A stretch of DNA of 64,000 nucleotides from Montifringilla adamsi (GCA_017590115.1 JAGGNK010013114.1:1736001-1800000), one strand, 5' to 3'. Shown: positions 35,357 to 47,982, counted from the first letter of the stretch. Notes: generated from the sequence alone by a model not told the origin. Made by a program: numbers and translations.

Positions 35357-37335
35357 ATCGCAGGGTGACTAAATCTAGGTTGGATAGCCTGCTGCATATA
35401 GGATGTAATACCTGTGCACTGTGACTTTTAAATAAAGTAAATGTTGGTTACATGGAAGGATTCAGAGGAAAAACAACAAAAATAAGTGATGTCAGAATTA
35501 AGTTGACCAAAACCAAAAGATTGTGGTTGTTTTAAATTTTAAGCCATAGAAAATAATTTAATATATGGAAATTTGTTTTTAATAACTGTGCTTCATTTTC
35601 CAAGGCAAAAATAAAATCATACAGCTTTTTTGAGTATGCACATGTAGTAACAGTAGTGATTTTGTGTTTTCTTATAGAAAATAGCTAGCATTCCTAAGGC
35701 TGCTAAAGAGCTCTGGGCTGTATTTATAATCAGAATTAATGCATATTCTAATCCTCTGCATGTCTTTGAAAATATCAAACAGCATTTGTTAAGTGGAGAA
35801 ATATAAACATGCGGTCACATTTCTTGTTCTGTAGGCATTAACAGATAGAAATTCGGAAAGCAATTTTTGACCATGAAACAGAAGAAACAGTTATATTTCT
35901 ATTTTCACTCTACCTAAGATTAGGCTAACTTGTCCTGATGAAATGCTTCTATTTTGGAAGAAAAAATGATTGAATTAATCCAGATTTTTAGGGCATGCAT
36001 CACTCTCTCCCAGGTGCTGCTGAAGAATGATGAAGATAATTGCTTTGACTTGATCATTTACCTTTTTTGTACAAATGATATTATGTTTAGTAGTAAATCA
36101 AGATGACCTGGCATTTATGCATTCAGATTGAACAGATGAAAGGGAGAAAAAGCAATGCAATGAGGTCAAGGCAAAACCTCATTTTGATTAGCCTGCAATG
36201 AAACCCTTTCCTGGAAGGGGAAAAAAAATTGCAACAAAATTGAAATGTTCTTTCTTTTTAACAAAATAAAACTAAATTTATTTGAACTTTTCTATTATAG
36301 GAGCTCTGACTGGGTATGTTCTGCTTTTTATGGCTGAGTATTAGCTCTGAATATTTCTGTTTTATTTGGTGCTATTAGGAGACAGCTATGCCGGTGATCA
36401 GTAAATGATAAAATGCTGTCTGTTCATAAATTCATTATTTTGTGTGTTAAATTTTTACACAGAAATATTATTTGAACCTTAATATAATGAAGCAGAAATA
36501 TAAAAATGGAAATAATAGATTATAGTGCATATTTAAAAGGTTTTTTTTGGTAATCTCTAAATTTGTGCATCTGTTCTGATTTCAAACAAATCCAATTACG
36601 AAATGTTGTCATACCTGCAAGTGTAGTTCCCAGACACTCCAGTTCATTTTCTTGTCACTGCAGGAGACATTTGTTATTGGCAATCTCAGAGGAAAGCAAT
36701 AGTCTTGAGAGGGAAATGAAAAAGGTAATTTTCATTAAAATACAACAACTAACTTACATAAAAATTTGATTCTACAGCCAATTCAGCCATGTAAATAAAG
36801 CAGATGTTTTCTTGTGATAAAACCAGGAAAAACATGGCAGGGAATTAAAAAAACCCTGACTTTTTATGCTTGCTTGAATGATCATGCAGATTGTTGGCCA
36901 GTGAAATAACAGATCTAGAGCACATTCTTACTAACTCTTCAACATCTCCCTCTATATTGGGCTTCTAAATGGGCTTAACAGTCCGTGACAGGCAGCTTGT
37001 CTCATATTACAAATGATTATTCATGTACAGTCAATGAAAGAGAATGAAGTCCATCAGAAACGGGAACAGTGGCACAAGGTGTTCAAAACTCACTTCTAGA
37101 AACATTTGGATGACATTTAAAAGTCTAAATACTTCTGATTTCATGAGTTTGCCTTTTGGTGAAAAAAAATCTGTGAGGGTAGATGTTTTTCAGAGTTTAT
37201 TATATTGTCCTGAAAATGACATTTTGGAATTTTTTTCAAAAATCATGACTAGGTTTTCCATGAAAACCTAATAGGGAATACTTTCAAGCAGTATTGCTCA
37301 ACATAGGATTGTTTGTTATTTAAGGACTGTGTGTG
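35357..37335. other. Unique non-coding sequence
   Basis: AT-rich, open frames of 75 codons or fewer, no recognised repeat or gene. Confidence 0.5.
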
Positions 37336-37490
37336 AAGGATCACAGAGTTGTTTGGGTTGAAAAAGACCTCTAAGATAATTCTTGTCAAACCATTAACTT
37401 AGTGCTGCCGCCACTGAACTGTAAGCACCTCGTGTTTTAAATACTTCCAGGGATGATGATTCAACCACTTCCCTAGCAGCCTGTTCCAGG
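37336..37490 (-). mobile_element. Minus-strand CR1 3' fragment
   Basis: Read on the plus strand, the segment shows the antisense CR1 tail in order: a degraded octamer end (GGATCACAGAG), GGGTTGAAAAAGACCTCTAA, AATACTTCCAGGGATGATGA, and ACCACTTCCCTAGCAGCC. The AAAGACCTCTAAGAT and TTTTAAATACTTCC blocks point to the same CR1 subtype as the copy at 42.2-42.5 kb and differ from the one at 9.0 kb. The match breaks off at about 37490, where a GC-rich unassigned segment begins, so the copy is only about 155 bp. Confidence 0.88.
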
Positions 37491-37731
37491 AGCCTGGCCC
37501 GGGTGGGGACAGCCCCATGCCAGAGGGCTCCTTGAGGTTTCGGCTGAGTGCCGGGATGCACGTGCCAGCAGGAAAGGCAGTAGGCTGCTGTTCTAAGAAA
37601 AAAAGGCCAGCAAGATAAGACATATGTTATTCTTGAAATGAAATCCAGTGCTTTATCTCTGTGGATTCACCAATTGTGATTAAAATTAAAAGCACAGATA
37701 GCAGTGGGAGAGAGAGGGTGTGTTGTCCCAC
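37491..37731. other. GC-rich segment of unknown origin, then AT-rich spacer
   Basis: About 37491-37600 is notably GC- and CpG-richer than its surroundings (GGCCCGGGTGGGGACAGCC near 37496). It abuts the broken end of a CR1 fragment but does not fit the expected CR1 continuation. The remaining 130 bp is AT-rich spacer up to the next LTR. It may be another repeat's remnant. Confidence 0.4.
37727..37731. repeat. Possible left target-site duplication CCCAC
   Basis: CCCAC precedes the LTR start at 37732. CCTAC follows its end (38421-38425), a 4 of 5 match consistent with an aged 5 bp duplication. Confidence 0.5.
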
Positions 37732-37890
37732 TGTCTTGGTTTGGAAAGACAGGTGCCTGCTAAGGAAGACAGGAGCCTCCCCTAAAAGAGAGAATATAAA
37801 CCCGCCCCCTCCCCCCGCCCTCTGAATTGCTATAAATTTTAAATTAAGGGGCTCTCAGGCAAAAAATATGGGAGCAGGAAATAACAGTTC

Positions 37891-37896
37891 TTTAAT
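37891..37896 (-). terminator. Poly(A) signal ATTAAA of the minus-strand LTR
   Basis: Seen as TTTAAT on the plus strand. On the minus strand ATTAAA precedes GAACTGTTATTTCC and lies downstream of the LTR's TATA motif, giving the minus orientation. Confidence 0.55.
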
Positions 37897-38170
37897 AGGG
37901 AAGAAAATAAAACTATAAAATAAACAATGCAGTAAACTAAAACAACACTGACAGAGTCAGAACACAACCTGACACCCTCTTGGTCAGGGTGTTGGTAGCA
38001 GTCCAATTGGAATTGTGGCTGCAGTCCTCCTGGAGTGGCAGGTGTGGTTCTGTTGGAGCAGGGATCCTGTAGAAAGGTGTAGTCTTCCTCTGAAGATCCA
38101 GTGGAAGAAGAGGCAGCTGCTCCTCTGGGAAATCCAGTGGAGAAGCTGTGCTGGTGTTCCAGAATCTCAA

Positions 38171-38180
38171 GATTATATCT
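38171..38180 (-). promoter_or_regulatory. TATA motif of the minus-strand LTR
   Basis: AGATATAATC on the minus strand lies in the right half of the LTR, downstream of a GGAGGAGCCAAGC block, a normal U3 position. Confidence 0.5.
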
Positions 38181-38259
38181 GGGTAGGAATGCTTGGCTCC
38201 TCCCTCTGGGCAGAGCTTCTTCCAGTGGGATGCTATATCAGTCAGGCAGTGGCATGCTT

Positions 38260-38281
38260 GACTGCCTGTTATCAGGCAGTC
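38260..38281. repeat. Perfect 9 bp hairpin with TTAT loop inside the LTR
   Basis: GACTGCCTG (38260-38268) pairs exactly with CAGGCAGTC (38273-38281). A further CAGGCAGT occurs at 38243-38250, so the same right-arm word is present twice within 40 bp of U3. Confidence 0.85.
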
Positions 38282-38420
38282 ATAAGGGAGAGGGAGGAGT
38301 CATAATCCAGAGGGAGGATTGGAGGGGTTGTGGAAGAGATAAGGAAAACTGCCCACTGAACAGAAGACAGCTGCCCTACAGATGGCAAATAGAATACATC
38401 TTGCCTTGCAATCTGGGACA

Positions 38421-41400
38421 CCTACACAAAGCAAAAGGAGAACATGGAGACTGAAATAAATAATGCAGTTGTACATGTTTTCTAAAGGCCAAACTCCAGT
38501 TACTTTATCACAGTCTTTGACTTGACACATTCCTTTTCCTTCTGTAAATTTTGAGGACCAGATATGCTGCCACCTAACAAAAAATGCTCAACACAAAAAG
38601 CTTCAATAAGACTGCATTCATGTAAATGTTTTATTTGTTGTACACTTGCTGGGGCCGAGGTCTAAAATGCAGAATTAGTGTACTATGTATCAGAAAAACC
38701 AGATATATAAGGTATAAATTTTAGTGGCAAAAAACTGTTTTAACTGATGTTGATAGAACCTTAGAAATCTGAAAAACTATATCACTTAAAGCATGTTTTT
38801 CACATGCCATTAAAGGATCTAGATGTACACAGATAACATCTTTTTAAAAACTTGTGAAAGATGAATATAAAAAGACTAATTTTTCAGAGTTGTCAGTAAA
38901 ATTTGCTTTTATTGTGTAATTACAGTGGCTATACTTTCCCCCACCCTTGATATATTTTTTGCAGTGGCTTGGAGCTGGAATAATTGGACGTCAGTCTAAA
39001 ACTAAATTTAAAATATTTTCTGTTCCAGTAACAGGTAGTAACAGGTGCTCAAGAACACATTTATTTTTGGCATAAATGCATTTAGAAAAACTGATTACAC
39101 ATCTGACCAGTAAAAAGACAAAAGAAGAGTAGGATAAGTTTGTTTTCACTTTTAGAAAAAAAATGGAAATTGAAGAATTATTTAACCCCTAACACTGTAA
39201 CCAATAGAATACAGCTTATCAGATCATTCTCTTGTGTAAAGTATGATAAAGATTAGCCTGTAGATAGAATACTTTATTATGGGTTTAAAGGGTCATTCAG
39301 ATACATAATCATAACTAAAATCAAGGGTTTATGGATTTCTCTGGAACCTTACAAAACACTTCCCATCATTGATATCAATACATTTTGAAGTATTCCAGGT
39401 CTGTTTTATGTGGATGTTTTCAAATGCGGGGATAGTATTTTTAACTCTGACCACCAAGTATGATCTTTTAATGTATATTTCACTTGGAGAGCAGCAGAGG
39501 GAGATTGAAAACACAAAAATCTCTGTAAAAGAAATAACTTTGAGGGGATTTTGGAGCATGACCTTGTTTTGCTAAGACTTGGTGCCACAGCTGTGTTTGT
39601 TATGTATGTTCTTTGTACTATATAATAAAGGCCATATTAAATGATGCCTTAAGTTTTAGCTTAACACTTAGTTGTTAGTCACCTGAAACTATTAAATTTG
39701 AAAATTTTACCATGTCAAATGCCATTTTTAATGTTTATATATGTTGTCCCTTTCTTATCTACCACTTTTTTTTTTTTTTTCTTTAATTAAACAAATGGTT
39801 GAAAAGGCTCTAATTGTTAGGGATATGCATAGAGAAACAAATACTTATTTTGGAATAGCTTTTTAGAATTGCTATTTTATTCTGATTTCCAAGATGGTGA
39901 CACCAACACTATGAAACAAAAGTTGCCAGTTTTTTTGATACCGATTAGTTCTTTCTGCTTTAAAATGTATTCTTCAAAAGTGTAAGATAGTCCCAAATAC
40001 TCAGTCTTGAGAGTTATTTCTGAACCACGGTTATCCCTGAATAAGCCAGTTTCTAGACAGACTAGAAGATCTCATATAGACGGTTCATGCTTCTAGAGAA
40101 TGTTAAAATAAAAGTTTTGGGGAAAAACCAGGAGACAAATAACATTCAATCATAGCAGATAAAGGAGAGATTAGTGGTATTTAAAGAAATATGTGAAGTA
40201 TATGCAATTATCTTTGAAAGAGCCTTTTTGTTGAGGCAGATCAAGGGCAAAATAATGCCTTTGAATGTCAGCACGCAAAAAGAATTTCTGCAAATTGAAG
40301 TAAAGGTGGTTGCTATTAATGCCTGAATTTAATTTTTTCCTCAATGCATTTTTTAGTTCTGTATGATTTTTTGTTTTTTAATCAACAATGGAACTAAGTA
40401 GTTGGTGAAATTGGGTTTTTTGGTGTTTTGTTTTAATGTGTGCTTTCTGAGCGCAGTGTGAAAATGGCACAGAGGAGGTAAAAAATAACCTCTGGTCTAT
40501 ACTGGGGTTTGAACAGAGTTTTAGATTTGAGTGCTTTTTCATGTATGGAGTATTATCCCTGCCTTGACATATACCACCACTGAAATGTGATTATTGAAAA
40601 ATCTGCATGCTAAAATGCATAACAACCAACAACAATAACAATAAAAACCCCAACAGCATCTTTTATGGCTATTTATTATTGCTTTATTTTTATTTATATG
40701 GGACTAAAGTATGTAGATTGTATTTTTATATATGTTATACATAAAATAATAAATTCTTGTCCTTTCAGATACAGCAATCTCTCTTGAGATTGTGCATATC
40801 TATATATCTCTTTCCCACCTGCTACTGGAGTTCTGGCTACTGTTCTGACACTCCTGTCTCTTAAGACATCTGTCACTCTTTTGGAATAAAACATAATTAC
40901 TTTTAGCAGTCTTGCTTTTCTCTGTCAGCATTAAGAGGTGCAAGTGGCAATAGCTGCATATTAATGCCTTTATTGTGTATAAGACATTTGGGTACTCTTT
41001 CTTTACCATGGCAACATATTGCCCTTTAATGGTACAATTGGCTGCTGTCAGTAAGAGAGAGTCATACCCATAAATTATCAAGGTAGGCAAAGCTGCTGAC
41101 TGCTCTTGTAACCTGGAGGGCCGAGGGGAACTGGAAGAAAATTACAACAGTGATGTTTAAAAACACTGACTGATGGAGGAAGGAGCAAGTAGAGTTTGGA
41201 GCTACTGGCATAGCCTTGATGATTTTGAGCATCATTTTTTCTTCCATTTAGGTTAGTGGTATAAGGAAACCCTGCTAGAGAGTAATGGTAATTGTAGCTG
41301 AAAAGACCACTGTGGTTGCTTTTGCCAGCATAGAGGGAATAAGGAGATTCCTGGGTCTGTTCTCTTGCAGCTATCACAATGATGCAGATGTTCTGCTTCT

Positions 41401-42172
41401 GGACTTCATAAAGTTTCTGTCTGGATCTGAGACTGACTGCTACCATCTATGTATTTCAATTATGTGAAAAGAGAAATTATACAACAGTTCCTTTCACCTG
41501 TGGATCCAGGTTATGATGCCAATCCTTTAGATCTCAGAGTCACCTTTAAATATGTACAAGAAAACACAGGCTAGCTAACATGTATTGAACTTTGGCCTTT
41601 GCAATGATTATTTTACACACATGGATTTGAAATGGCTCATTTTTTGCACTGTGTTATGTTAAGTACAAAGGAAAAATCAAAGAACAAACACTTAGGCCGT
41701 GGGCCAGAAAGCCCACATTTATAGAGTTATTTCTAGACTTCTAAATTCATATCTAGGCACAGAGATCCAAATTGTCTAATTTTTAGAAGCACTGAACAAC
41801 CCCAGGCACCAGTGAACTGATGGCTTACAAAGAAGAAAGGGATTGAAAGCACGATTTTGGATCCCAGCAAAGCAAAGGCATTTCTTTCATATTTACAATT
41901 CCACAGAACTCATGTTCTGGAAATTGTACAGACTTTTGAAAGAATCTTGTAATTTACTAGAGTTTGATATGAATTTTAAATCCTCTAAATGAAAACACTG
42001 TCTCACTGAGAATATCCGTGTTCAGGAGCATGCATATTCTCCTTATTTTCTGTTCCACAAAAGAATTCACCATGCAGTGAAGAGTTGTACAACATTAAGA
42101 TTGTGTGTCTTTTGTCCTTGCATTTCTTGTTTTTCATTAAGCTACTTTCTTGGAGTTTGAATCTAGTAAATA
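38421..42172. other. Unique non-coding sequence
   Basis: The longest open frame is 122 codons (41078-41446 minus); it overlaps other frames and shows no domain. A T15 run lies at 39766-39780. No LTR, CR1 or RNA gene was recognised. Confidence 0.5.
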
Positions 42173-42217
42173 TCCCTTTCTTCTTGCCTCTCCTCTCTCC
42201 CTTCTCTTCTCTCCTCC
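42173..42217 (+). repeat. Polypyrimidine tract
   Basis: 45 bp contains only C and T apart from a single G (42186), ending at the first recognisable CR1 base. Such tracts can adopt triplex structure. The abrupt junction with CR1 makes it a possible integration-site feature. Confidence 0.85.
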
Positions 42218-42218
42218 A

Positions 42219-42505
42219 CATGGGGGTTGGCCTCTTCTCCCAAGCAACTAGTGACAGGATGAGAGAACACAGTCTTCCAGCTGTGTTAAGGGAGATTCAG
42301 GTTGGACATCAGGAAGAATTTTTTCATGGAAACTGTTGTTAAGCATTGGAATGGACTGCACAGGGAGGTGGTGGAGACATGATCCCCGGGTTCAGGAAAT
42401 GACTGTATGTGGCACTTAATGCCACGGTTTAGTTGACAAGGTGGTGGTCAGTGAACAGCTGGACTTGATGACCTTGGATGTCTTTTCCAACCTAAATGAT
42501 TCTGG
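42219..42505 (+). mobile_element. 5'-truncated CR1 LINE, 3' end, second subtype
   Basis: The copy starts at ACATGGGGGTTGGCCTCTTC and runs through CCCAAGCAACTAGTGACAGG, TTGGACATCAGGAAGAATTT, GCACAGGGAGGTGGTGGAG and CCTTGGATGTCTTTTCCAAC to a worn octamer end (AATGATTCTGG). These blocks are those of the CR1 3' UTR. Their wording (GGAGGTGGTGGAG, CTTGATGACCTTGGATGTC) differs from the 9.0 and 52 kb copies and resembles the minus fragment at 37.3 kb. No coding capacity remains. Confidence 0.92.
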
Positions 42506-45500
42506 GAATGTTTTTTAACAAAATCTGCAAATATCTGTAACTAGGCAATGCATTTGTATAAAATTGAGATACTTACTGCTGGGTATTATAAACACGAATT
42601 ACATGGGTTTTTAAAATATGTGAGCTAAATTTCCTAAGTTTAGATTTTTATTGCTCAAACTCTATAGAGAAGAATTTTAAAAATATAGTATTGGATGAAG
42701 ACCCAGGTGTGTCCCTGCTGGGATTGCTGAGACTTTTTCAATAATGCTTCACTGGACCTATGAAATAGAAACCAATTTTTTTTTTTTAATTAACATTGGT
42801 GTTTTATGCTGCTGAAGCGACTATTCTGCTTTTGTGTCCAGAACAAGTCTTGGCTTCTTGGCTTGTTTGAGTATACAGCATATTCCAGATGCAGATATGT
42901 CCTAAACCCCAGGAAGTTAGGCAATTTGTCTGCCTTAAATGCTGTTCAGAAACTCGTATGTGACCTTTTTTTCATTCTTGGTTATCCAGATATCTTTGAA
43001 AATCTTTTTATACATTGGAGTTTTGACACAGTAAGCAAGTTCACATTATGGATTAAATAGCTGAGGGATTAAAAGACAGCTATGTTTACGAGAGCTGGGA
43101 AACTAAAATTCAGCCTTGGCAGTACACAGGAGTGAGCTGACATGATGAACGTAAACAAACAAAACCCATGTTTTATGGCTTTTTTGCCACTGGTTACTCT
43201 TGCTATAGCAATGGGCTGTTGATAAATCTTTTGAGCAGTAAAATGCAGTGTCTTCTGGGGGGCTTTCAGCTGATTTGCTGACTGGATTTGTGCAAGTGCG
43301 CTTGACCACAGTACGCTGAGGTGTGTCAGGTAGGATACAGCTGAACTATGACATACTATTTATCCATCATCCAGTCTTTGTTAAAGTTCCTTAAAGTGTC
43401 AGAGGATGAAGGTTTTGCCCTTGTCTGCCAGCATGGTTGGAAGTCTATTGAAGACGCAATTGTTGCAGTTTTTGTTCCGAGAAGACTTTTGTTAGACTCT
43501 CTGCAGATGTATTTCAATACTTCCCAATGGCTTAACTCTGGGGTATTCTGTGGTTTAGAAAACTCAACAGCCTTAATCTTCTGAACTCTGTGGCTGTGTA
43601 GACATTACAGACCTGCATTTTAAAGTAGCATTACAAACAAAAAAGGATGAGATTCTGCTTTTGTTAAACTTACTATGTTTTTTTGTTGTCTTCAGACCAA
43701 GACTTCATTCAGCTGATCTGAGGGCTTAATAGACACTTTGAATATCTAAATTTATATATTCTGTGAAATTTGGTTACTCCCTCTTATCCACTGAAATATT
43801 TCCCATATACTTCTGTCAAGAGAACACTTTTTTTTGTTTTAATTGCATAGCTCCTAGCAAAGTGTGGTGTGATACTAGCTTGGGGCTTTTGAGTGGTATC
43901 ATTGTTCAAAAAATGAGGAAATATCTGGTTTGGTTTAAGAGTTCTAACATTTTGCTCATGAACGGTCTGCTGTATGTTTTGGGTTGGATTTTTTTAAAGC
44001 CCCACACACTGCATGAATTATTAATGAATTATTAATTATGAAAAGTTTCCAAAACTTGACTTTCTACAAGTGGAATGTGGTTGCAGAAACTTTCTATTCC
44101 ACTGAATTTATCCTGCACTTTCTTGTTAACTAACATGACAGATTGAATAACTCGTTACTCAATTCACTGAATTTGCTTCATTGATGTGTCAAGACAAAAT
44201 GTCCCTTTCTGTGGGTAAGCACATTGGCTTTGTCAGTGATTTGTCACATTGGTAAACTATTAATACATAGATATTAATGCTGCAATGAAAATGTCCTGGT
44301 TATGTATCAACTAATTTATGTTGGGATTAGTCTCATGTTTTCTTGATTTCTAGGCTTTATGTGGTTTAGACCAGGTAAACTTTTGTTAATAGTCATAGCT
44401 CAGGTAACTTAAAGGGAGCACAGAAATCTTTTGGACTCTGTGCCTCAGCTTACATGTCTTGCTGAGACTCCTGAATACCATCTTGCCAAAATCAATTGCA
44501 CTTTATTCATGGTATAATTTTTTTTTTATCCTTCTTCAAGGAAAATTGGATAAAAGGAGTTTTTTAGTGATCTGCTTGCAAAGTACAAAAGAAAAGTTCA
44601 TAATAGAGTATGTGTAACTATAAGGAGATGTACTGTATAATGCTTTGTGTGTGTGCCTGTGTTAAGCAATCTACACACAAAATTTATGACACAGTTTTCT
44701 TTTCCACTATTAAAATTTCTAGAGTACTCACAGTGAGACTACATACTTAAGACTGCAGCTTGCTTAAAAAAAGTTTCACTAAACAGAGTGGGGACAGCCC
44801 TTGTATACAATGGCAGCATTGGTGGTGTTGATGTTGATCTCACTGGTGTGAGAATACCACAGGTCTTTCTGCTTTACATGCAGGAGCCAAACTGAGATTG
44901 TGAATTATAGCCCTCCCATGGTGCCAGATGCCCGTGCTGGCCCTGTCATGTACACTGGCTGCAGATAGCTGGTCCTCAGCTGGATTTCTGCCTCTCCATG
45001 CTGACCACCAACTGCACACTCATGCCAGCACCTGTGTGACAGCTTTTGGAAATATCCTGCTGTTTCCTTGCACAGCAAAACTGAACATAGCAGAACGACT
45101 GGAATGGGATGCCTGTACCATGCCTCTGGAAAGACACAGAAGCAAATATATAACTATCCCCCCAAAGTCCTCAGGTAGCCTTGAGCAGTGTATTAAGTGT
45201 TTTAAAGCATGAGCTTTTCACTCAGCCTGTGAGGATTTCTTCTTGTCCCTTTGGAGACGTAGCCTTATCTGATCTGTCCATATTAGTAAAGAGCAATTCC
45301 TTCTCTAGGAAATGTACAGGAAGGCTCATAGGCTCATTTTTGTGCCTTACATCTCTTAGGAGGAAAAAAACCCCAGTCTTTCAAATTTCAGTCTTTTAGT
45401 GTTCTCACGCAATACAGGGTTTATTTGGCACATGGTTGGAAATGAAGGATGAGAATGTAAAAGAAAGTTTAGGACAAATATAGATGTAGTGTATTTTGTG

Positions 45501-47686
45501 GTCTAGTTCCTGGGCTGTCAGTCTTCCTCAAGTTCAGAATCAACATATGCTGTGGATCTGGCCTAGGGCATTTGAGCCTGACAGTGCTGGTATCCCTGAG
45601 CTCCTGTGCCCCTTCCCTTAGGCTGTTCCTCTGTTCTTTTTGCCCTCTCGTGCCTTTATACTCAAGTCTGAAATCTTTTGCAGGTCACTGCAAAGTTTTA
45701 CTACTGCTTCTTGTAGTCATATATGAGTACCTTAGAAAACAGTTTTGGGAGGGTGTCATGGGCCATTAGCCAAGATTTGTGTGATTACAGTGGATTGCAT
45801 GCCCTGTGTTTCAGACACTGCATGGAAATACCTGAAAGGAGACTGATAGTACTAAGGAGTTACTCAGTACCATCCTCCTCCATACTCTTCACAGCTGAGC
45901 CTCCCAGAATAGTCATTGCATGTCATCAGTCACCTGCGAAAGTCCCAGCCCCAGCTCCCAAGCAGATCCCTAAGAAAGAAAGGTGAAAATGTGCTCTGTT
46001 TCCTCCTTGTCCCAAGTTTGTTCAAGCAGGCTCCTCAGAACTGACAGAATGTCTTGTGAATACAAATAAGTTTTCAGCATGGTTACTCAGTTATTCTGTA
46101 AATGCCAGAAAAGTTTTGTGATTATCAAGAGATACCTAGTGAGGTCAAAATTCTGCCCAGAGTTTTGTGTGTTCTTCTAGTGGCAAAAATATTTTGCAAT
46201 CCTCCACATGAAAAGCAATTTGATCTTACATTTATTTCACTGATATTTAAAAAATAATTTCTGGCAAAGCTGAAATAAAATACTGTACTCTTTGGTGTAT
46301 TTAATCTGAATATAAACTACTTCATTCTTTTAACAACCAACCCACCCCCAACAACAAAAACAACTCGATAAACAAACCAATAAAATTAATATTTCTACCT
46401 TGAAGTTCCACCACTTGAAGTAGTGGTTATGGTCCTTGTTATTCTCCTTTTTAGATGAGGAACAGAAAGGAACGTGCACTTCTTTCCTCCTTCTCTCTCC
46501 CCAGGCATTGCTGCATCTGTGTGTGCTCTCTGGGATGTGTGGAATGCACCAAGGATCAGGACCACAGGAGTAGAGGGGGCATGTGGTTCCTAGCCTCATA
46601 TGGAAAATTCAGTTTGCCTAGACATGGTTTGACTCTTGGATTTGAGGAAACAAATATTCTTGTCTCCATTTTAGGACAAAATCAGAGGTTGAAATATTGG
46701 GATCTTCTTTTGCATAGAGATTGTAAATCACTTCTATTTATACAAGTGTGTTTGCATGCTAATAAATACTGAAGGAGTTTGCAAAGGGATTGGAAAAAAG
46801 CTTTGAGAATCATACACACAAACTTGATTGACATGATTAATGGGCTATTTTTTGTAACATAGTGGAAAGTGAAAAACCATGAAACAATTATTACAAATGC
46901 TCTGTATATTGTACGGGATGCCTTAAAACTATTGCAGGCCAGAATTAAGATCAGAATTGTTCTGGAAAAAGTATTAATGTGAATCTGACAGCTTGATTAA
47001 TGCATTTGAAGTGTTTGAAGAAGAGCAGAATGCTGGAAGAGTGATCTTGAGAAAAAATAGAAGCAGGTCAAAAACCCACTTTAACTGCATACTACATAGA
47101 GTGTATTACCTATACATTTTGAAATAAAGACTTTTGTAGAGGAAAAAATAAAGGTATGCAGTGAACATTTTCTGGTGTAGATTTCAGTCTTTTATATAGA
47201 CCTTGTGTTTAAATTTAGACATATGTTTAAATCTTTTCAAGATTTATGGAGCCTCATAATGTCTAGATTTAAGGAAACATTTAACCACTTTCTAAAAGGG
47301 AGGGAAAGACTTTAAAATGAATGACTTTTGAAGAAGTAGTGTAGGAAACAACATGTTAAAGATTACCAAATAAGGATGCATGAAAAAAATGTAGTAGCTA
47401 TATTGAGCTTCTCTGTGTTACTCTTTCCATGTTTCAATAAATAACAGTGTGTTGCTTTACTGAGAAAGAAACAGAAATTCCTAGATAGAATAGGTATTTT
47501 GTCCTTTTTCACATTCTTGTGAAAGCTGTGGATTTGCTTATCTATCTGGCCTCCAGCCAAGGAAATCCTGGTATAAGTAGGCAACTGCTGTATTCACCTA
47601 ATGTTATTTTCTAAATTATTTTATATTTTGCATAAGAATGCTGCTAGATAATACCAGAGAAACAATTGCTTGTGTGACTACTTGAG
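42506..47686. other. Unique non-coding sequence
   Basis: About 5.2 kb with open frames up to 105 codons (46455-46772 plus), no domain recognised. A T-rich run lies at about 42777-42788. A short tandem ATGAATTATTA pair is visible near 44012-44036. No recognised mobile element. Confidence 0.5.
47681..47686. repeat. Left flank CTTGAG of a probable 6 bp duplication
   Basis: CTTGAG precedes the LTR, and CATGAG follows it at 47983-47988. Five of six positions match. Confidence 0.65.
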
Positions 47687-47888
47687 TGTCACCCTGATTT
47701 TGTAAGACTTTGTTAAGCTTTCTAATGTTTACATTCTTTCAACAAACTTTCTCACACACAGTTCTGTAAATAACCTATGTTTTGCATTCTTTCATGGAGG
47801 TGGAGAGAATTGATGGACCCTTGGTCTGTCCAGTGGCATTGGAGAGGTGGCACTGTCACCCTCCAATCCACTGTCACCTTTATTAAAC

Positions 47889-47895
47889 TATAAAT
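47889..47895 (+). promoter_or_regulatory. TATA box of the 296 bp LTR
   Basis: TATAAAT, 13 bp upstream of AATAAA. The spacing leaves room only for a very short R region. Confidence 0.6.
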
Positions 47896-47908
47896 GTTAG
47901 AGTCAGAA

Positions 47909-47914
47909 AATAAA
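47909..47914 (+). terminator. Poly(A) signal AATAAA of the 296 bp LTR
   Basis: AATAAA is followed by GGTTTTTCTTTTTTGTTC, a U-rich downstream element typical of a functional cleavage site. Confidence 0.65.
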
Positions 47915-47982
47915 GGTTTTTCTTTTTTGTTCCCCTCGAGAGCAACAGTGTCTATGTCATCATTTCGTACCTTATCACAACA

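Larger units (their letters stand above)
37732..38420 (-). mobile_element. 689 bp solo LTR, minus strand, passerine-type ERV
   Basis: On the plus strand it starts TGTCTTGGTTTGG and ends TCTGGGACA, with TG...CA ends. The interior (GGTGTTGGTAGCAGTCC, GGCTCCTCCCTCTGGGCAG) matches an LTR I recognise as abundant in songbird genomes. Orientation is minus. Read that way, a TATA motif (AGATATAATC, plus coordinates 38171-38180) comes before the poly(A) signal ATTAAA (37891-37896), and the element ends CCAAACCAAGACA. Flanks CCCAC and CCTAC suggest an aged 5 bp duplication. No internal retroviral genes adjoin. The 96-117 codon frames read across it on the plus strand are antisense to the LTR and not genes. 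Confidence 0.88.
47687..47982 (+). mobile_element. 296 bp solo LTR of an avian ERV with near-perfect 6 bp duplication
   Basis: It begins TGTCACCCTG and ends CCTTATCACAACA, with the TG...CA form. Inside, TATAAAT (47889-47895) is followed 13 bp later by AATAAA (47909-47914) and a T-rich downstream element. This is the compact U3-R layout of short avian retroviral LTRs. The flanking hexamers CTTGAG and CATGAG differ at one base. A 6 bp duplication is characteristic of ERVK/betaretrovirus-like integrases. The block GGTGGCACTGTCACCCTCC also has the look of a known songbird LTR family, from memory. No internal viral sequence adjoins. Boundaries rest on the duplication and are good to a few bases. 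Confidence 0.82.
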
